The position numbers and the translations under genes were made by a program. Shown one piece after another: positions 25,949 to 32,777 of a stretch of 39,182 nucleotides of DNA. The stretch is from Usitatibacter sp035624355. Lineage in GTDB: Bacteria > Pseudomonadota > Gammaproteobacteria > Burkholderiales > Usitatibacteraceae. The stretch spans positions 1-39,182 of the forward strand of contig DASPRQ010000088.1 of assembly GCA_035624355.1 (NCBI GenBank). Reading direction: 5' to 3'. How positions within the stretch are numbered: the first letter of the stretch is position 1; each line of letters begins with the position of its first letter. The notes beneath the pieces were generated by a model. The model was given only the letters and a program-made list of their open reading frames with translations. It was not told the origin of the DNA and did not search any database.

Positions 25949-26890
25949 ATGTCCATCCGGCTCCTGCTCGCGGCCATGGCGGCGCTCGCCACGCTGGGGC
26001 CGCCCGCCGTCGCGGGCGCGGGCTCTTTCCAGCCCGAGGCGGTGGTGCGGCGCGTCGACCGCGTGGCGATCCTCGCGCTCGTGCGGGCGGGGCACCGCAC
26101 GATCGCGGCCGGCGAGCGCGGCCGCATCCTCGTCTCGGACGACGACGGGGCGACGTGGAAGCCCGCGGCGACGCCCACCTACCAGACGCTCACGTCGCTC
26201 TACTTCGCGAGCCCCACGACCGGCTTCGCCACCGGACACCAGGGCGTGCTCCTGCGCACGGAAGACGGCGGCCTTACCTGGAAGCAGGCTTCGATCGCCG
26301 CGAAGGACAAGCCCGCGCTCTTCGCCGTGCGCGTCACGGGCGACAAGGGAATCGCGGTCGGGGCCTACGGCGCATTCCTCGAGACCTCCGACGGCGGGCG
26401 AACCTGGGCCGAGCGGAGGATCATTTCCCCGGACTTCGATCGCCACCTGACCGGCATCGCCTCGCTCGGGTCCGGGCGCATGATCATCGCCGGGGAGGCG
26501 GGGACGCTGCTCGCGTCTTCCGACGACGGCGCGACATGGCACGCCCTCAAGTCTCCCTACCAGGGCTCCTTCTTCGGCGCCATCGGGCTGTCCGGCGGCT
26601 CCGTCATAGCCTTCGGCATGCGCGGCAACGCGTGGCGCAGCGCCGATGCCGGCCGGACCTGGCAGCGCATCGACCTGGGCGACTACAACGGCGGGCTGCA
26701 GGGCGCCGCCGAGCTTCCCGACGGCAGCGTCGTCATGGCCGGCGCCGACGGCATGATCGCGACGAGCCGCGACGGCGGCGCGACCTTCGCCGCGAAGACG
26801 CTCCCGAGCCGCGCCTGGGTCGCGGCCGCGCTGCCCGGTGCCGGGGGCTGGATCGTCGCGGGCCCGGCGGGCCTGCGCGACGTTCGCTGA
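25949..26890 (+). CDS. YCF48-like beta-propeller protein, exported
   Basis: The 313-residue protein has a signal peptide (MSIRLLLAAMAALATLGPP, cleavage near VAGAG) and a series of repeats with the BNR/YCF48 signature SxDGGxTW, for example SDDDGATWKPA, TEDGGLTWKQA, TSDGGRTWAE, SSDDGATWHAL, SADAGRTWQR and SRDGGATFAA, six in all. YCF48 proteins of photosynthetic cells help assemble photosystem II; in non-phototrophs related propellers commonly lie beside MMPL/RND and DUF1302/DUF1329 genes, and their role is unknown. The gene starts 24 bases after DUF1329, and the RND gene begins 11 bases after its stop. It may serve as a periplasmic scaffold for the transporter. Confidence 0.88.
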   Translation: MSIRLLLAAMAALATLGPPAVAGAGSFQPEAVVRRVDRVAILALVRAGHRTIAAGERGRILVSDDDGATWKPAATPTYQTLTSLYFASPTTGFATGHQGVLLRTEDGGLTWKQASIAAKDKPALFAVRVTGDKGIAVGAYGAFLETSDGGRTWAERRIISPDFDRHLTGIASLGSGRMIIAGEAGTLLASSDDGATWHALKSPYQGSFFGAIGLSGGSVIAFGMRGNAWRSADAGRTWQRIDLGDYNGGLQGAAELPDGSVVMAGADGMIATSRDGGATFAAKTLPSRAWVAAALPGAGGWIVAGPAGLRDVR

Positions 26891-26901
26891 GGACACGCGC
26901 C

Positions 26902-29295
26902 GTGGCCCCGATCCAGGATCCCGCGCCGCTCACCCGCGACCACTTCGGGCGCAACTGGGTCGGGATCGTCTCCTACTACATCTTCCACTGGCGCACGCCG
27001 CTGCTGGTGATCGGGCTCGCGATCACGGCGCTGCTCGGGTGGTCGGCCACGCGCCTCGAGGTGCAGGCGGGATTCACGAAGATGCTCCCGCTGCAGCACC
27101 CGTACATGAAGACGTTCTTCAAGTACCAGGAGGACTTCGGCGGCGCCAACAAGGTCCTGGTCGCGGTGAAGGCGCGCCACGGCGACGTGTTCACCGCGGC
27201 GGGGCTCGCGAAGCTCAAGGCCGTGCACGAGGACCTCTTCTTCATGCACGGCGTGGACCGCTCGAGCGTGCTGTCGCTCTACAGCCCGAACACCATCTTC
27301 ATGGAGGTGGTGGAGGACGGGTTCCGCGCGGGGCCCGTGCTGCCCAGCAACTTCAAGCCCGACGCGAAGGGCTTCGAGGAGCTGCGCGCCAACCTGCTGA
27401 AGAGCCAATGGGTCGGCCGCCTGGTCGCCAAGGACTTCAGCGCCGCGCTGGTCTCCGTGACGCTGCTCGACCGCGACCCGAAGACGGGAGCGCGCCTCGA
27501 CTTGAGGCAGGTGGGCGCCGACCTCGAGAAGATCCGCGCGAGGAACGAGGACGCGAACTTCAGCATCCACATCATCGGGTTCGCCAAGTCGTCGTCGGAC
27601 ATCGCCGCCGGGGCGAGGGGCGTGATGCTCTTCTTCGGCCTGGCCTTCGTCATCACCGCGGGGCTGCTGCTCTGGTACTCCGGCTCGGTCAAGCTCACGG
27701 CGCTCGCGCTCGCCGTGGCGCTCACCCCGGTCGTGTGGCTGCTGGGACTGCTGCCGTTCCTCGGGCTCGATCTCGACCCCATGTCGATCCTCGTGCCGTT
27801 CCTCATCTTCTCCATCGGCGTGAGCCACGCGGTGCAGATGACCAACGCGTGGAAGCTCGAGGCGCTGCGCGGCCGCGACGGCGTGGCCGCGGCGCGGATC
27901 GCCTTCGTGAAGCTGTTCATTCCCGGGGCGAGCGCGCTGCTCGCCAACGCGATCGGCTTCCTCGTGATCGCGTTCGTGAAGATCCAGATGGTGCAGGAGC
28001 TGGTGATCACCGCGACGCTGGGCGTCACCCTCATGATCCTCACCAACAAGATCCTGCTGCCCATCCTCCTGTCGCACATGACCCTGGCGCCGGGCGAGGC
28101 GCGCGGCCTGCACGGCCACGAGACCATGGGAGACTCGGTCTGGCGGCGCCTCGCCGCGGCGACCACCCCGCGCGCGGCGATCGTCGTGATCGCGGTGGGC
28201 GTGGCGCTGCTCGGTGCCGGGCTCTGGAAGGCGCGCGACGAGGTGATCGGCGACCTGGGGCAGGGCGTGCCGGAGCTGCGCGCCGATTCCCGCTACAACC
28301 GCGACGTGGACGTGATCACGAAGAGCTTCGCGATCGGCGTGGACGTCCTGCAGGTGATCGCCCAGGGTAACGCGCCCGCGGCGTGCACCACCTACGAGAT
28401 GCTCGACGCGGTCGACCGCTTCGAGTTCCTGATGCGCCAGACCGACGGCGTCCAGTCGGTCGTGGGGCTGGCGAGCTTCGCCAAGATGGCGTCCGTCGGA
28501 TACAGCGAGGGCGACGCCAAGTGGCTCGCGATCCCCGACACGCGCGAGGCCCGCAACCAGGCGGTGATGTTCTCGACGCGGCGCGGCGGCGACCTCGTGA
28601 ATCGCGACTGTTCCGCGACCAACATCTCCATCTTCACCCGCGACCACCAGGCGACCACGCTGGCGCACATCGTCGACGTGGTGAAGCGCTTCAAGGCGGC
28701 CTTCGACTCGCCCGCGCTCACCTTCGAGCTCGCCTCCGGCAACGCGGGCGTGATGGCCGCGACCAACGAGGCGGTCGCGGCGGCCGACCACTGGGTGAAC
28801 TGGGCGCTCTTCGGCGCAGTGGCGCTCCTGTGCCTCATCACGTTCCGGTCGCTCGCGATCACCGCGTGCATCGTGCTCCCGCTGGGGCTCGTGACGGTCC
28901 TGTGCTACGCCCTCATGGCCGCGCTCGGCATCGGCATGAAGGTGAACACGCTCCCGGTCGTGGCGCTCGGCGTCGGCGTGGGCGTGGACTACGGCATCTA
29001 CCTCTTCGAGGTGATCCGCCACGAGATGCGCAGCCGCAGCGCGAGCCTGCGCGAGGCGTTCTTCGAGGCGCTGCGCCAGCGCGGCACCGCGTCCCTCTTC
29101 ACCGCCGTGACGATGACGGCCGGCGTGGTCACGTGGCTCTTCTCGGACCTGCGGTTCCAGGCCGACATGGGCGTGCTCCTCGCCTTCATGTTCCTGGTGA
29201 ACGCCTTCGGCGCGATCTTCCTTGCGCCCGCGCTCGCCGCCTTCCTGCTGACCGCGCGGCGGGGCGGCCTTCCCGCCACGGCGCCGGCGCGCTGA
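26902..29295 (+). CDS. MMPL/RND-family transporter
   Basis: The 797-residue inner-membrane protein has the RND layout: one N-terminal membrane segment (about 26-48, RTPLLVIGLAITALLGW), a large periplasmic loop, five or so segments (about 240-410, including VAEGARGVMLF-type start and DPMSILVPFLIFSIGVSHAV), a second loop, and a final membrane block with VVALGVGVGVDYGIYLFEV and SLFTAVTMTAGVVTW. Acidic residues in the membrane core (DLDPMSI, GVDYG) fit proton-driven transport. MMPL proteins export lipids and other hydrophobic molecules. The GTG at 26902, 11 bases after the YCF48-like stop, is preferred; the same frame is open far upstream, but there it runs out of phase through DUF1329 and YCF48. 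Direction of transport is unknown. Confidence 0.9.
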   Translation: MAPIQDPAPLTRDHFGRNWVGIVSYYIFHWRTPLLVIGLAITALLGWSATRLEVQAGFTKMLPLQHPYMKTFFKYQEDFGGANKVLVAVKARHGDVFTAAGLAKLKAVHEDLFFMHGVDRSSVLSLYSPNTIFMEVVEDGFRAGPVLPSNFKPDAKGFEELRANLLKSQWVGRLVAKDFSAALVSVTLLDRDPKTGARLDLRQVGADLEKIRARNEDANFSIHIIGFAKSSSDIAAGARGVMLFFGLAFVITAGLLLWYSGSVKLTALALAVALTPVVWLLGLLPFLGLDLDPMSILVPFLIFSIGVSHAVQMTNAWKLEALRGRDGVAAARIAFVKLFIPGASALLANAIGFLVIAFVKIQMVQELVITATLGVTLMILTNKILLPILLSHMTLAPGEARGLHGHETMGDSVWRRLAAATTPRAAIVVIAVGVALLGAGLWKARDEVIGDLGQGVPELRADSRYNRDVDVITKSFAIGVDVLQVIAQGNAPAACTTYEMLDAVDRFEFLMRQTDGVQSVVGLASFAKMASVGYSEGDAKWLAIPDTREARNQAVMFSTRRGGDLVNRDCSATNISIFTRDHQATTLAHIVDVVKRFKAAFDSPALTFELASGNAGVMAATNEAVAAADHWVNWALFGAVALLCLITFRSLAITACIVLPLGLVTVLCYALMAALGIGMKVNTLPVVALGVGVGVDYGIYLFEVIRHEMRSRSASLREAFFEALRQRGTASLFTAVTMTAGVVTWLFSDLRFQADMGVLLAFMFLVNAFGAIFLAPALAAFLLTARRGGLPATAPAR

Positions 29296-29300
29296 GAGCG

Positions 29301-29801
29301 ATGCAGAACCGCAAGGGCGCCGCGAGGCGCAGCGCGTCGCCGGGGACCTCCGGGAGGGTCTCCGAGGCGGCCTTCGTCCCGAGCGACGCGCTGCCCTGGT
29401 TTCCCTTCCTCTCGGAGCAGGTGCACGTGAAGCTCTGCAAGGTGAACCGTGCGAGCGGCGAGATGGCGCTGCTCGTGCGCGTCTCCCCGGGCGGCACGCT
29501 GGGCCCGCACTACTACCACGGCGTGGCCGCGGCGTACACGGTGCGCGGGCGCTGGCGCCACCGCGGCAGGGGCTTCGTCGCGGGTCCCGGCGACGTGATG
29601 GTCGCTCCCGCCGGCTCCACCCATGTCCTCGAAACGGTGGGCGAGGAGCCCGTCGAGGCGTTCGTCCACCTCACCGGGGCGCTCGAGTTCCGCGACGAGG
29701 ACGGCAATACGGTTTGCATCGAGAACGCCGAGACGCTGCAAGGTCGCTACCTCGCGCACTGCGCGCTGCACGGAATCGAAGCGCTGGACATCGCGCAATG
29801 A
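29301..29801 (+). CDS. Cupin-fold protein, 2,4'-dihydroxyacetophenone dioxygenase-like
   Basis: The 166-residue protein is a single cupin barrel: motif 1 GGTLGPHYYHGVAAAYTVRG supplies H70 and H73, and motif 2 GPGDVMVAPAGSTHVLE supplies H108. The glutamate usual in motif 1 is replaced by alanine, as in relatives of 2,4'-dihydroxyacetophenone dioxygenase, which bind iron with histidines. Members cleave carbon-carbon bonds with dioxygen or act as sensors. The ATG at 29301 lies five bases after the RND stop; the leader of 22 residues before the barrel is Arg/Ser rich. It is probably the last gene of the DUF1302 run. Substrate unknown; an anti-sigma-like (ChrR) role is less likely as no zinc-binding N-terminal domain is present. 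Confidence 0.8.
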   Translation: MQNRKGAARRSASPGTSGRVSEAAFVPSDALPWFPFLSEQVHVKLCKVNRASGEMALLVRVSPGGTLGPHYYHGVAAAYTVRGRWRHRGRGFVAGPGDVMVAPAGSTHVLETVGEEPVEAFVHLTGALEFRDEDGNTVCIENAETLQGRYLAHCALHGIEALDIAQ

Positions 29802-29864
29802 GCCGGAGCGCTCGTGCGCTGCCGGCCGCGCTCGCCGCGGCGGCGTCGCCGGGGCGGGAGGCGG

Positions 29865-29870
29865 TATAAT
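29865..29870 (+). promoter_or_regulatory. -10 box of the tRNA-His promoter
   Basis: A perfect TATAAT ends 15 bases before the tRNA 5' end, giving a transcript start near 29877. No convincing -35 hexamer is seen 16-18 bases upstream. Confidence 0.6.
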
Positions 29871-29885
29871 CAAGGGCTTCCGGCG

Positions 29886-29961
29886 GTGGACGTAGCTCAG
29901 CTGGTAGAGTCCCGGATTGTGATTCCGGTTGTCGTGGGTTCGAATCCCATCGTCCACCCCA
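29886..29961 (+). tRNA. tRNA-His (anticodon GTG)
   Basis: The cloverleaf has acceptor arms GTGGACG and CGTCCAC, an anticodon stem CCGGA/TCCGG around TTGTGAT (anticodon GTG at 29919-29921), the T-loop TTCGAAT and an encoded CCA. G29885 can serve as the extra G(-1) that opposes C73, required by histidyl-tRNA synthetase. The 3' end lies only four bases from the convergent smpB stop codon, leaving almost no room for a separate terminator. Confidence 0.97.
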
Positions 29962-29965
29962 ACCT

Positions 29966-30412
29966 TCAGGCCTGGCGCCGCAGGAGCCTCTGCTGCTCGC
30001 GCTGCCATTCGCGGTCCTTCTCGGCCTCGCGCTTGTCGTGCTGCTTCTTGCCCTTGGCGAGCCCGATCGCGATCTTCACGCGCCCCTTCGCGTAGTGCAG
30101 GTCGAGGGGCACGAGCGTGTAGCCGCGCTGCTCGACCTTGCCGATGAGCTTGCGGATCTCCTCGGCGTTGAGCAGGAGCTTGCGCGTGCGCGTGGGGTCG
30201 GCGCGCACGTGGGTCGAGGCGGTGGGGAGCGGGCTCACGTGCATGCCGATCACGAAGGGCTCCGCGCCCTGGAGGATCACGTACGCCTCCTTGATCTGCA
30301 CGCGCCCCGCGCGGATCGCCTTCACCTCCCAGCCCTCGAGGACCAACCCCGCCTCGTAGCGCTCCTCGATGAAATAATCGTGGAAGGCCTTCTTGTTCTC
30401 GACGATGGACAT
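29966..30412 (-). CDS. smpB: SsrA-binding protein SmpB
   Basis: SmpB binds tmRNA and delivers it to stalled ribosomes for trans-translation. The 148-residue protein opens MSIVENKKAFHDYFIEERYE and has GLVLEGWEVKAIRAGRVQIK, KLIGKVEQRGYTLVPL and KGRVKIAIGLAKGKKQHDKRE, all canonical, with the basic C-terminal tail that mimics mRNA in the A-site. The ATG at 30412 is preferred to upstream codons in the same frame, which belong to the divergent ratA shadow. A -10 box (30423-30418) ends five bases before the ATG, suggesting a leaderless mRNA. It is divergent from ratA. Confidence 0.97.
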   Translation of the reverse strand: MSIVENKKAFHDYFIEERYEAGLVLEGWEVKAIRAGRVQIKEAYVILQGAEPFVIGMHVSPLPTASTHVRADPTRTRKLLLNAEEIRKLIGKVEQRGYTLVPLDLHYAKGRVKIAIGLAKGKKQHDKREAEKDREWQREQQRLLRRQA

Positions 30413-30417
30413 GGCCC

Positions 30418-30460
30418 ATTCTACCGGCGGCCGGAGGGCCCTCCGGCGAGGCCGTAGAAT
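30418..30460. promoter_or_regulatory. Divergent -10 boxes for smpB and ratA, both placed for leaderless mRNAs
   Basis: TAGAAT on the minus strand (30423-30418) is five bases from the smpB ATG, and TAGAAT on the plus strand (30455-30460) is six bases from the ratA ATG. The 54-base gap between the genes thus holds two near-identical, back-to-back promoters. No good Shine-Dalgarno sequence fits either gene; the ratA GAGG is only one base from the ATG. Confidence 0.55.
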
Positions 30461-30466
30461 CGAGGC

Positions 30467-30916
30467 ATGGCCATCGTTCGCAAGTCGGTCCTCGTCGACC
30501 GGCCCGCGCCGCTCCTGTACGCGCTCGTGGAGGACGTCGAGAGCTATCCCGAGTTCCTGCCCTGGTGCGCGGGCGCGCGGGTGTTCGAGCGCACGCCCGT
30601 GCTCACGATGGCCCGTCTCGAGATCGACTACCGCGGCCTCAAGAGCCACATCTCCACCCGCAACGTGAAGGACCCGCCCGAGGGCATGGTGCTCGAGTTC
30701 ATCGACGGGCCGTTCGAGAGCTTCCGGGGGCACTGGCGCTTCGTGGCCCTGGGGGAGGCGGGCTGCCGCGTCGAGTTCGCGCTCGACTACCGGTTCTCGA
30801 GCCGCGCCTTCGAGGCGGCCCTCGGGCCGGTGTTCGGCTACATCGCCCAGACGCTCGTGGACCGGTTCGTCGCGCGCGCCGAGTCGCTGCCGCCCGCCGG
30901 AAGAGACGCGACGTGA
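30467..30916 (+). CDS. ratA: RatA / COQ10-type START-domain protein
   Basis: The 149-residue protein belongs to the polyketide cyclase/START superfamily. AIVRKSVLVDRPAPLLYALV, VESYPEFLPWCAGARV and the C-terminal SRAFEAALGPVFGYIAQTLV are its typical blocks. E. coli RatA was described as a toxin that blocks 70S formation; eukaryotic COQ10 homologues bind ubiquinone and support respiration, and many workers favour the latter role for bacterial members. The gene lies divergent from smpB and directly before rnfH, the arrangement seen across beta- and gammaproteobacteria. The last four bases of the gene overlap the rnfH start (GTGA). Length is normal. Confidence 0.93.
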   Translation: MAIVRKSVLVDRPAPLLYALVEDVESYPEFLPWCAGARVFERTPVLTMARLEIDYRGLKSHISTRNVKDPPEGMVLEFIDGPFESFRGHWRFVALGEAGCRVEFALDYRFSSRAFEAALGPVFGYIAQTLVDRFVARAESLPPAGRDAT

Positions 30917-31215
30917 GGCTGCGCGTGTCGGTGGCGGTGGCCCTTGCGCAGCGCCAGGACGTGGTGGAGCTCGAGCTTCCCGCCGGGAGCCGGATCGCCG
31001 ATGCGCTCGACGCTCCCGCGGCGCGCTCGCTCCTCGCGGGAATGGACGCGGGGCGCCTCGACGTCGGCATCTGGTCGCGCCCCTGCGCGCTCGACACGCC
31101 GCTTCGCGACGGGGACCGCGTCGAGGTCTACCGGCCGCTCGTGGCCGACCCGAAGGCGGCGCGCCGCGCGCGGGCGCGGCTCATTTCTTCGACTCGACCT
31201 CGAAGCGGGCGTTGA
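30913..31215 (+). CDS. rnfH: RnfH family ubiquitin-like protein
   Basis: The 100-residue protein matches the RnfH family: VSVAVALAQRQDVVELELPA at the start, a helix (SRIADALDAPAARSL), VGIWSRPCALDTPLRDGDRV and the diagnostic end VEVYRPLVADPKAARRARA. The fold is beta-grasp, like ubiquitin; the function is not established, and the family is associated with ratA as the proposed RatA/RatB pair. The GTG at 30913 overlaps the ratA stop, so the two are translationally coupled. The last 35 bases overlap the 3' end of the convergent PilZ-like gene, an unusual tail-to-tail overlap. Confidence 0.88.
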   Translation: MRLRVSVAVALAQRQDVVELELPAGSRIADALDAPAARSLLAGMDAGRLDVGIWSRPCALDTPLRDGDRVEVYRPLVADPKAARRARARLISSTRPRSGR

Positions 31216-32776
31216 TCCAGTCCGCGCCCTTGCGAACGACGCGGTTCAGGCGCACGCCGTAGCGCGCGGCTCCGCTGCGGACGGTGAACGATCCGCCGAC
31301 GCGGAAATCGCCGAGAGGGAGCAGGAGGGAATCGAGCCGACCGCCGGCGTCGGGCCCCGGAAGGAACAGTCCTCGCACGCTCGTGGCCGCACCCTGGGGC
31401 TGCAGGTCGACCGGAATGGGGCGGTAGGCGAGCACCTCCACGCCCACGAGCACCTCGCCGCGCCCGCGGCTCGGCTGCTTGCGAACGACGGTCCCGACGA
31501 TCCAGCCGCCTTTCTCCTGGTTGCGCAGCGACACGATGGCGTTGAGGGGGACCGCCTCGGCGGCGGCGCGGTCCACGAGCAGCCCGAATCCCCGGGAGCT
31601 CAGGTCGTGGACGCGCCATCGCTCGACCTCGGGGTCCGCGGCGCTCGCCTCGACCGTGGCGGCGGCGATCTGCGGGTCGGCGGTGAGCGCCGAGAGCCCG
31701 GTCTCCGACACCTCGATCATCTCCATCTGCGCCACCGCGGGCCTGTCGGGCCGCGTCGCGGGGGCGGGCGCCTCGCGCATCTTGCGCATCGCCCGGTCGA
31801 TGCCGATCGCCACGTCCACCTCGCGGTTGTCGAGCGTCGTGCGCCGGTCGACGCGCGCCTCGCCGCCGCTGACGATCGTCTCCTGGAGCTTCTCGACGAT
31901 CGCGAGCAGCGCCGTATGCTCCTCGATCGGGAAGGCGCTGCCGGCCCCGCGCTCGGCGTGCAGCCGCCCGTGGGCGAGCTCCGACTGGAGATGGACGATC
32001 TGGCCCTTGAGCGCGTCGGCACGAAGCTGGCGCACGTCCTCGCCCCGCATCGAGGGGTCCGCGATCCGCAGGCCCGCGTCCGAGGCGAGGTCCACGCAGA
32101 CGCCGTTCGGCTCCGAGGCCGGCGCGACGAGCGAGTACTCGCGGCACCAGCCCGCGAGCCACCCGTCGGCGATCTCGATCTGCCCCTTGGTGAGGCTTCC
32201 GCTGTTGAGCAGCCCGAGGAGCAGCGCCTCGAGGTAGAGCGACTGCACGCTCGCCTGGAAGTCGGGCTGCGAGGCGTGCAGCACGAAGGGCACCTGCGCG
32301 TAGCCGTCGGCGTCGGCGAGCGCGTACAGCGCGTGCATCTGCTTCCATGGGGGGCGCGCCGATTCGTCGAGGAAATAGCCCCACTTCACCGAGCAGTGGA
32401 TCGCGCTCAAGGCGAGCCCGGTGACCTGGTACATCATCTCGATCGCGCCGCGCGTGCGCGCCCAGCTCGCGCGGTTGCGCAGGAAGCGCTGGAAGCCGTT
32501 CGCCGCCTCGAGGCAGATGCGCTGGACGGTGAGCGCGAAGTCGCGATCGGTGTCGGGGTCGCCGAACGGCTGGCGCAGGAACTCGAGCTGGCCGTACAGG
32601 AGCAGGGCCTGGAAGTGGTCCACGACGCGGATCAGCCCCTCGAGGCGGTCGACTCCGAACTCGACGTCGGCGCGGCCGAGGTCCCGGACCGCGGTGAGCA
32701 GCGCCGAGCGCTCCGGCGCGCCGCGCACGGTCCCGATGGCAAGGACGCGCTCGATTTCGGCCGGGGACCGGGACAC
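31181..32776 (-). CDS. PilZ-like domain protein with helical N-terminal region
   Basis: The 531-residue protein has no signal peptide. Residues about 1-330 are helical with no family I recognise (LLLYGQLEFLRQPFGDPDTD, CSVKWGYFLDESARPPWKQM). Near residue 389 the segment HDLSSRGFGLLV, followed by IVSLRNQEKGGWIVGTVVR and LVGVEVLAYRP, resembles the DxSxxG half of a PilZ domain, a cyclic-di-GMP binder. I do not see the RxxxR half 20-30 residues upstream, so ligand binding is uncertain; a RPDR segment lies further away. A GTG at 32776 follows the fimV stop after one base, indicating coupling; the frame is open further upstream only as overlap. Linkage to fimV suggests a role in motility or surface behaviour. 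Confidence 0.75.
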   Translation of the reverse strand: MSRSPAEIERVLAIGTVRGAPERSALLTAVRDLGRADVEFGVDRLEGLIRVVDHFQALLLYGQLEFLRQPFGDPDTDRDFALTVQRICLEAANGFQRFLRNRASWARTRGAIEMMYQVTGLALSAIHCSVKWGYFLDESARPPWKQMHALYALADADGYAQVPFVLHASQPDFQASVQSLYLEALLLGLLNSGSLTKGQIEIADGWLAGWCREYSLVAPASEPNGVCVDLASDAGLRIADPSMRGEDVRQLRADALKGQIVHLQSELAHGRLHAERGAGSAFPIEEHTALLAIVEKLQETIVSGGEARVDRRTTLDNREVDVAIGIDRAMRKMREAPAPATRPDRPAVAQMEMIEVSETGLSALTADPQIAAATVEASAADPEVERWRVHDLSSRGFGLLVDRAAAEAVPLNAIVSLRNQEKGGWIVGTVVRKQPSRGRGEVLVGVEVLAYRPIPVDLQPQGAATSVRGLFLPGPDAGGRLDSLLLPLGDFRVGGSFTVRSGAARYGVRLNRVVRKGADWINARFEVESKK

Positions 32777-32777
32777 G

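Noticed and set aside
24613..29295. Single 1560-codon frame suggesting a giant fusion protein
   Set aside because: Only the part from 26902 is real (the MMPL transporter). Upstream the frame runs out of phase through DUF1329 and the YCF48-like gene, each of which has its own signal peptide and start.
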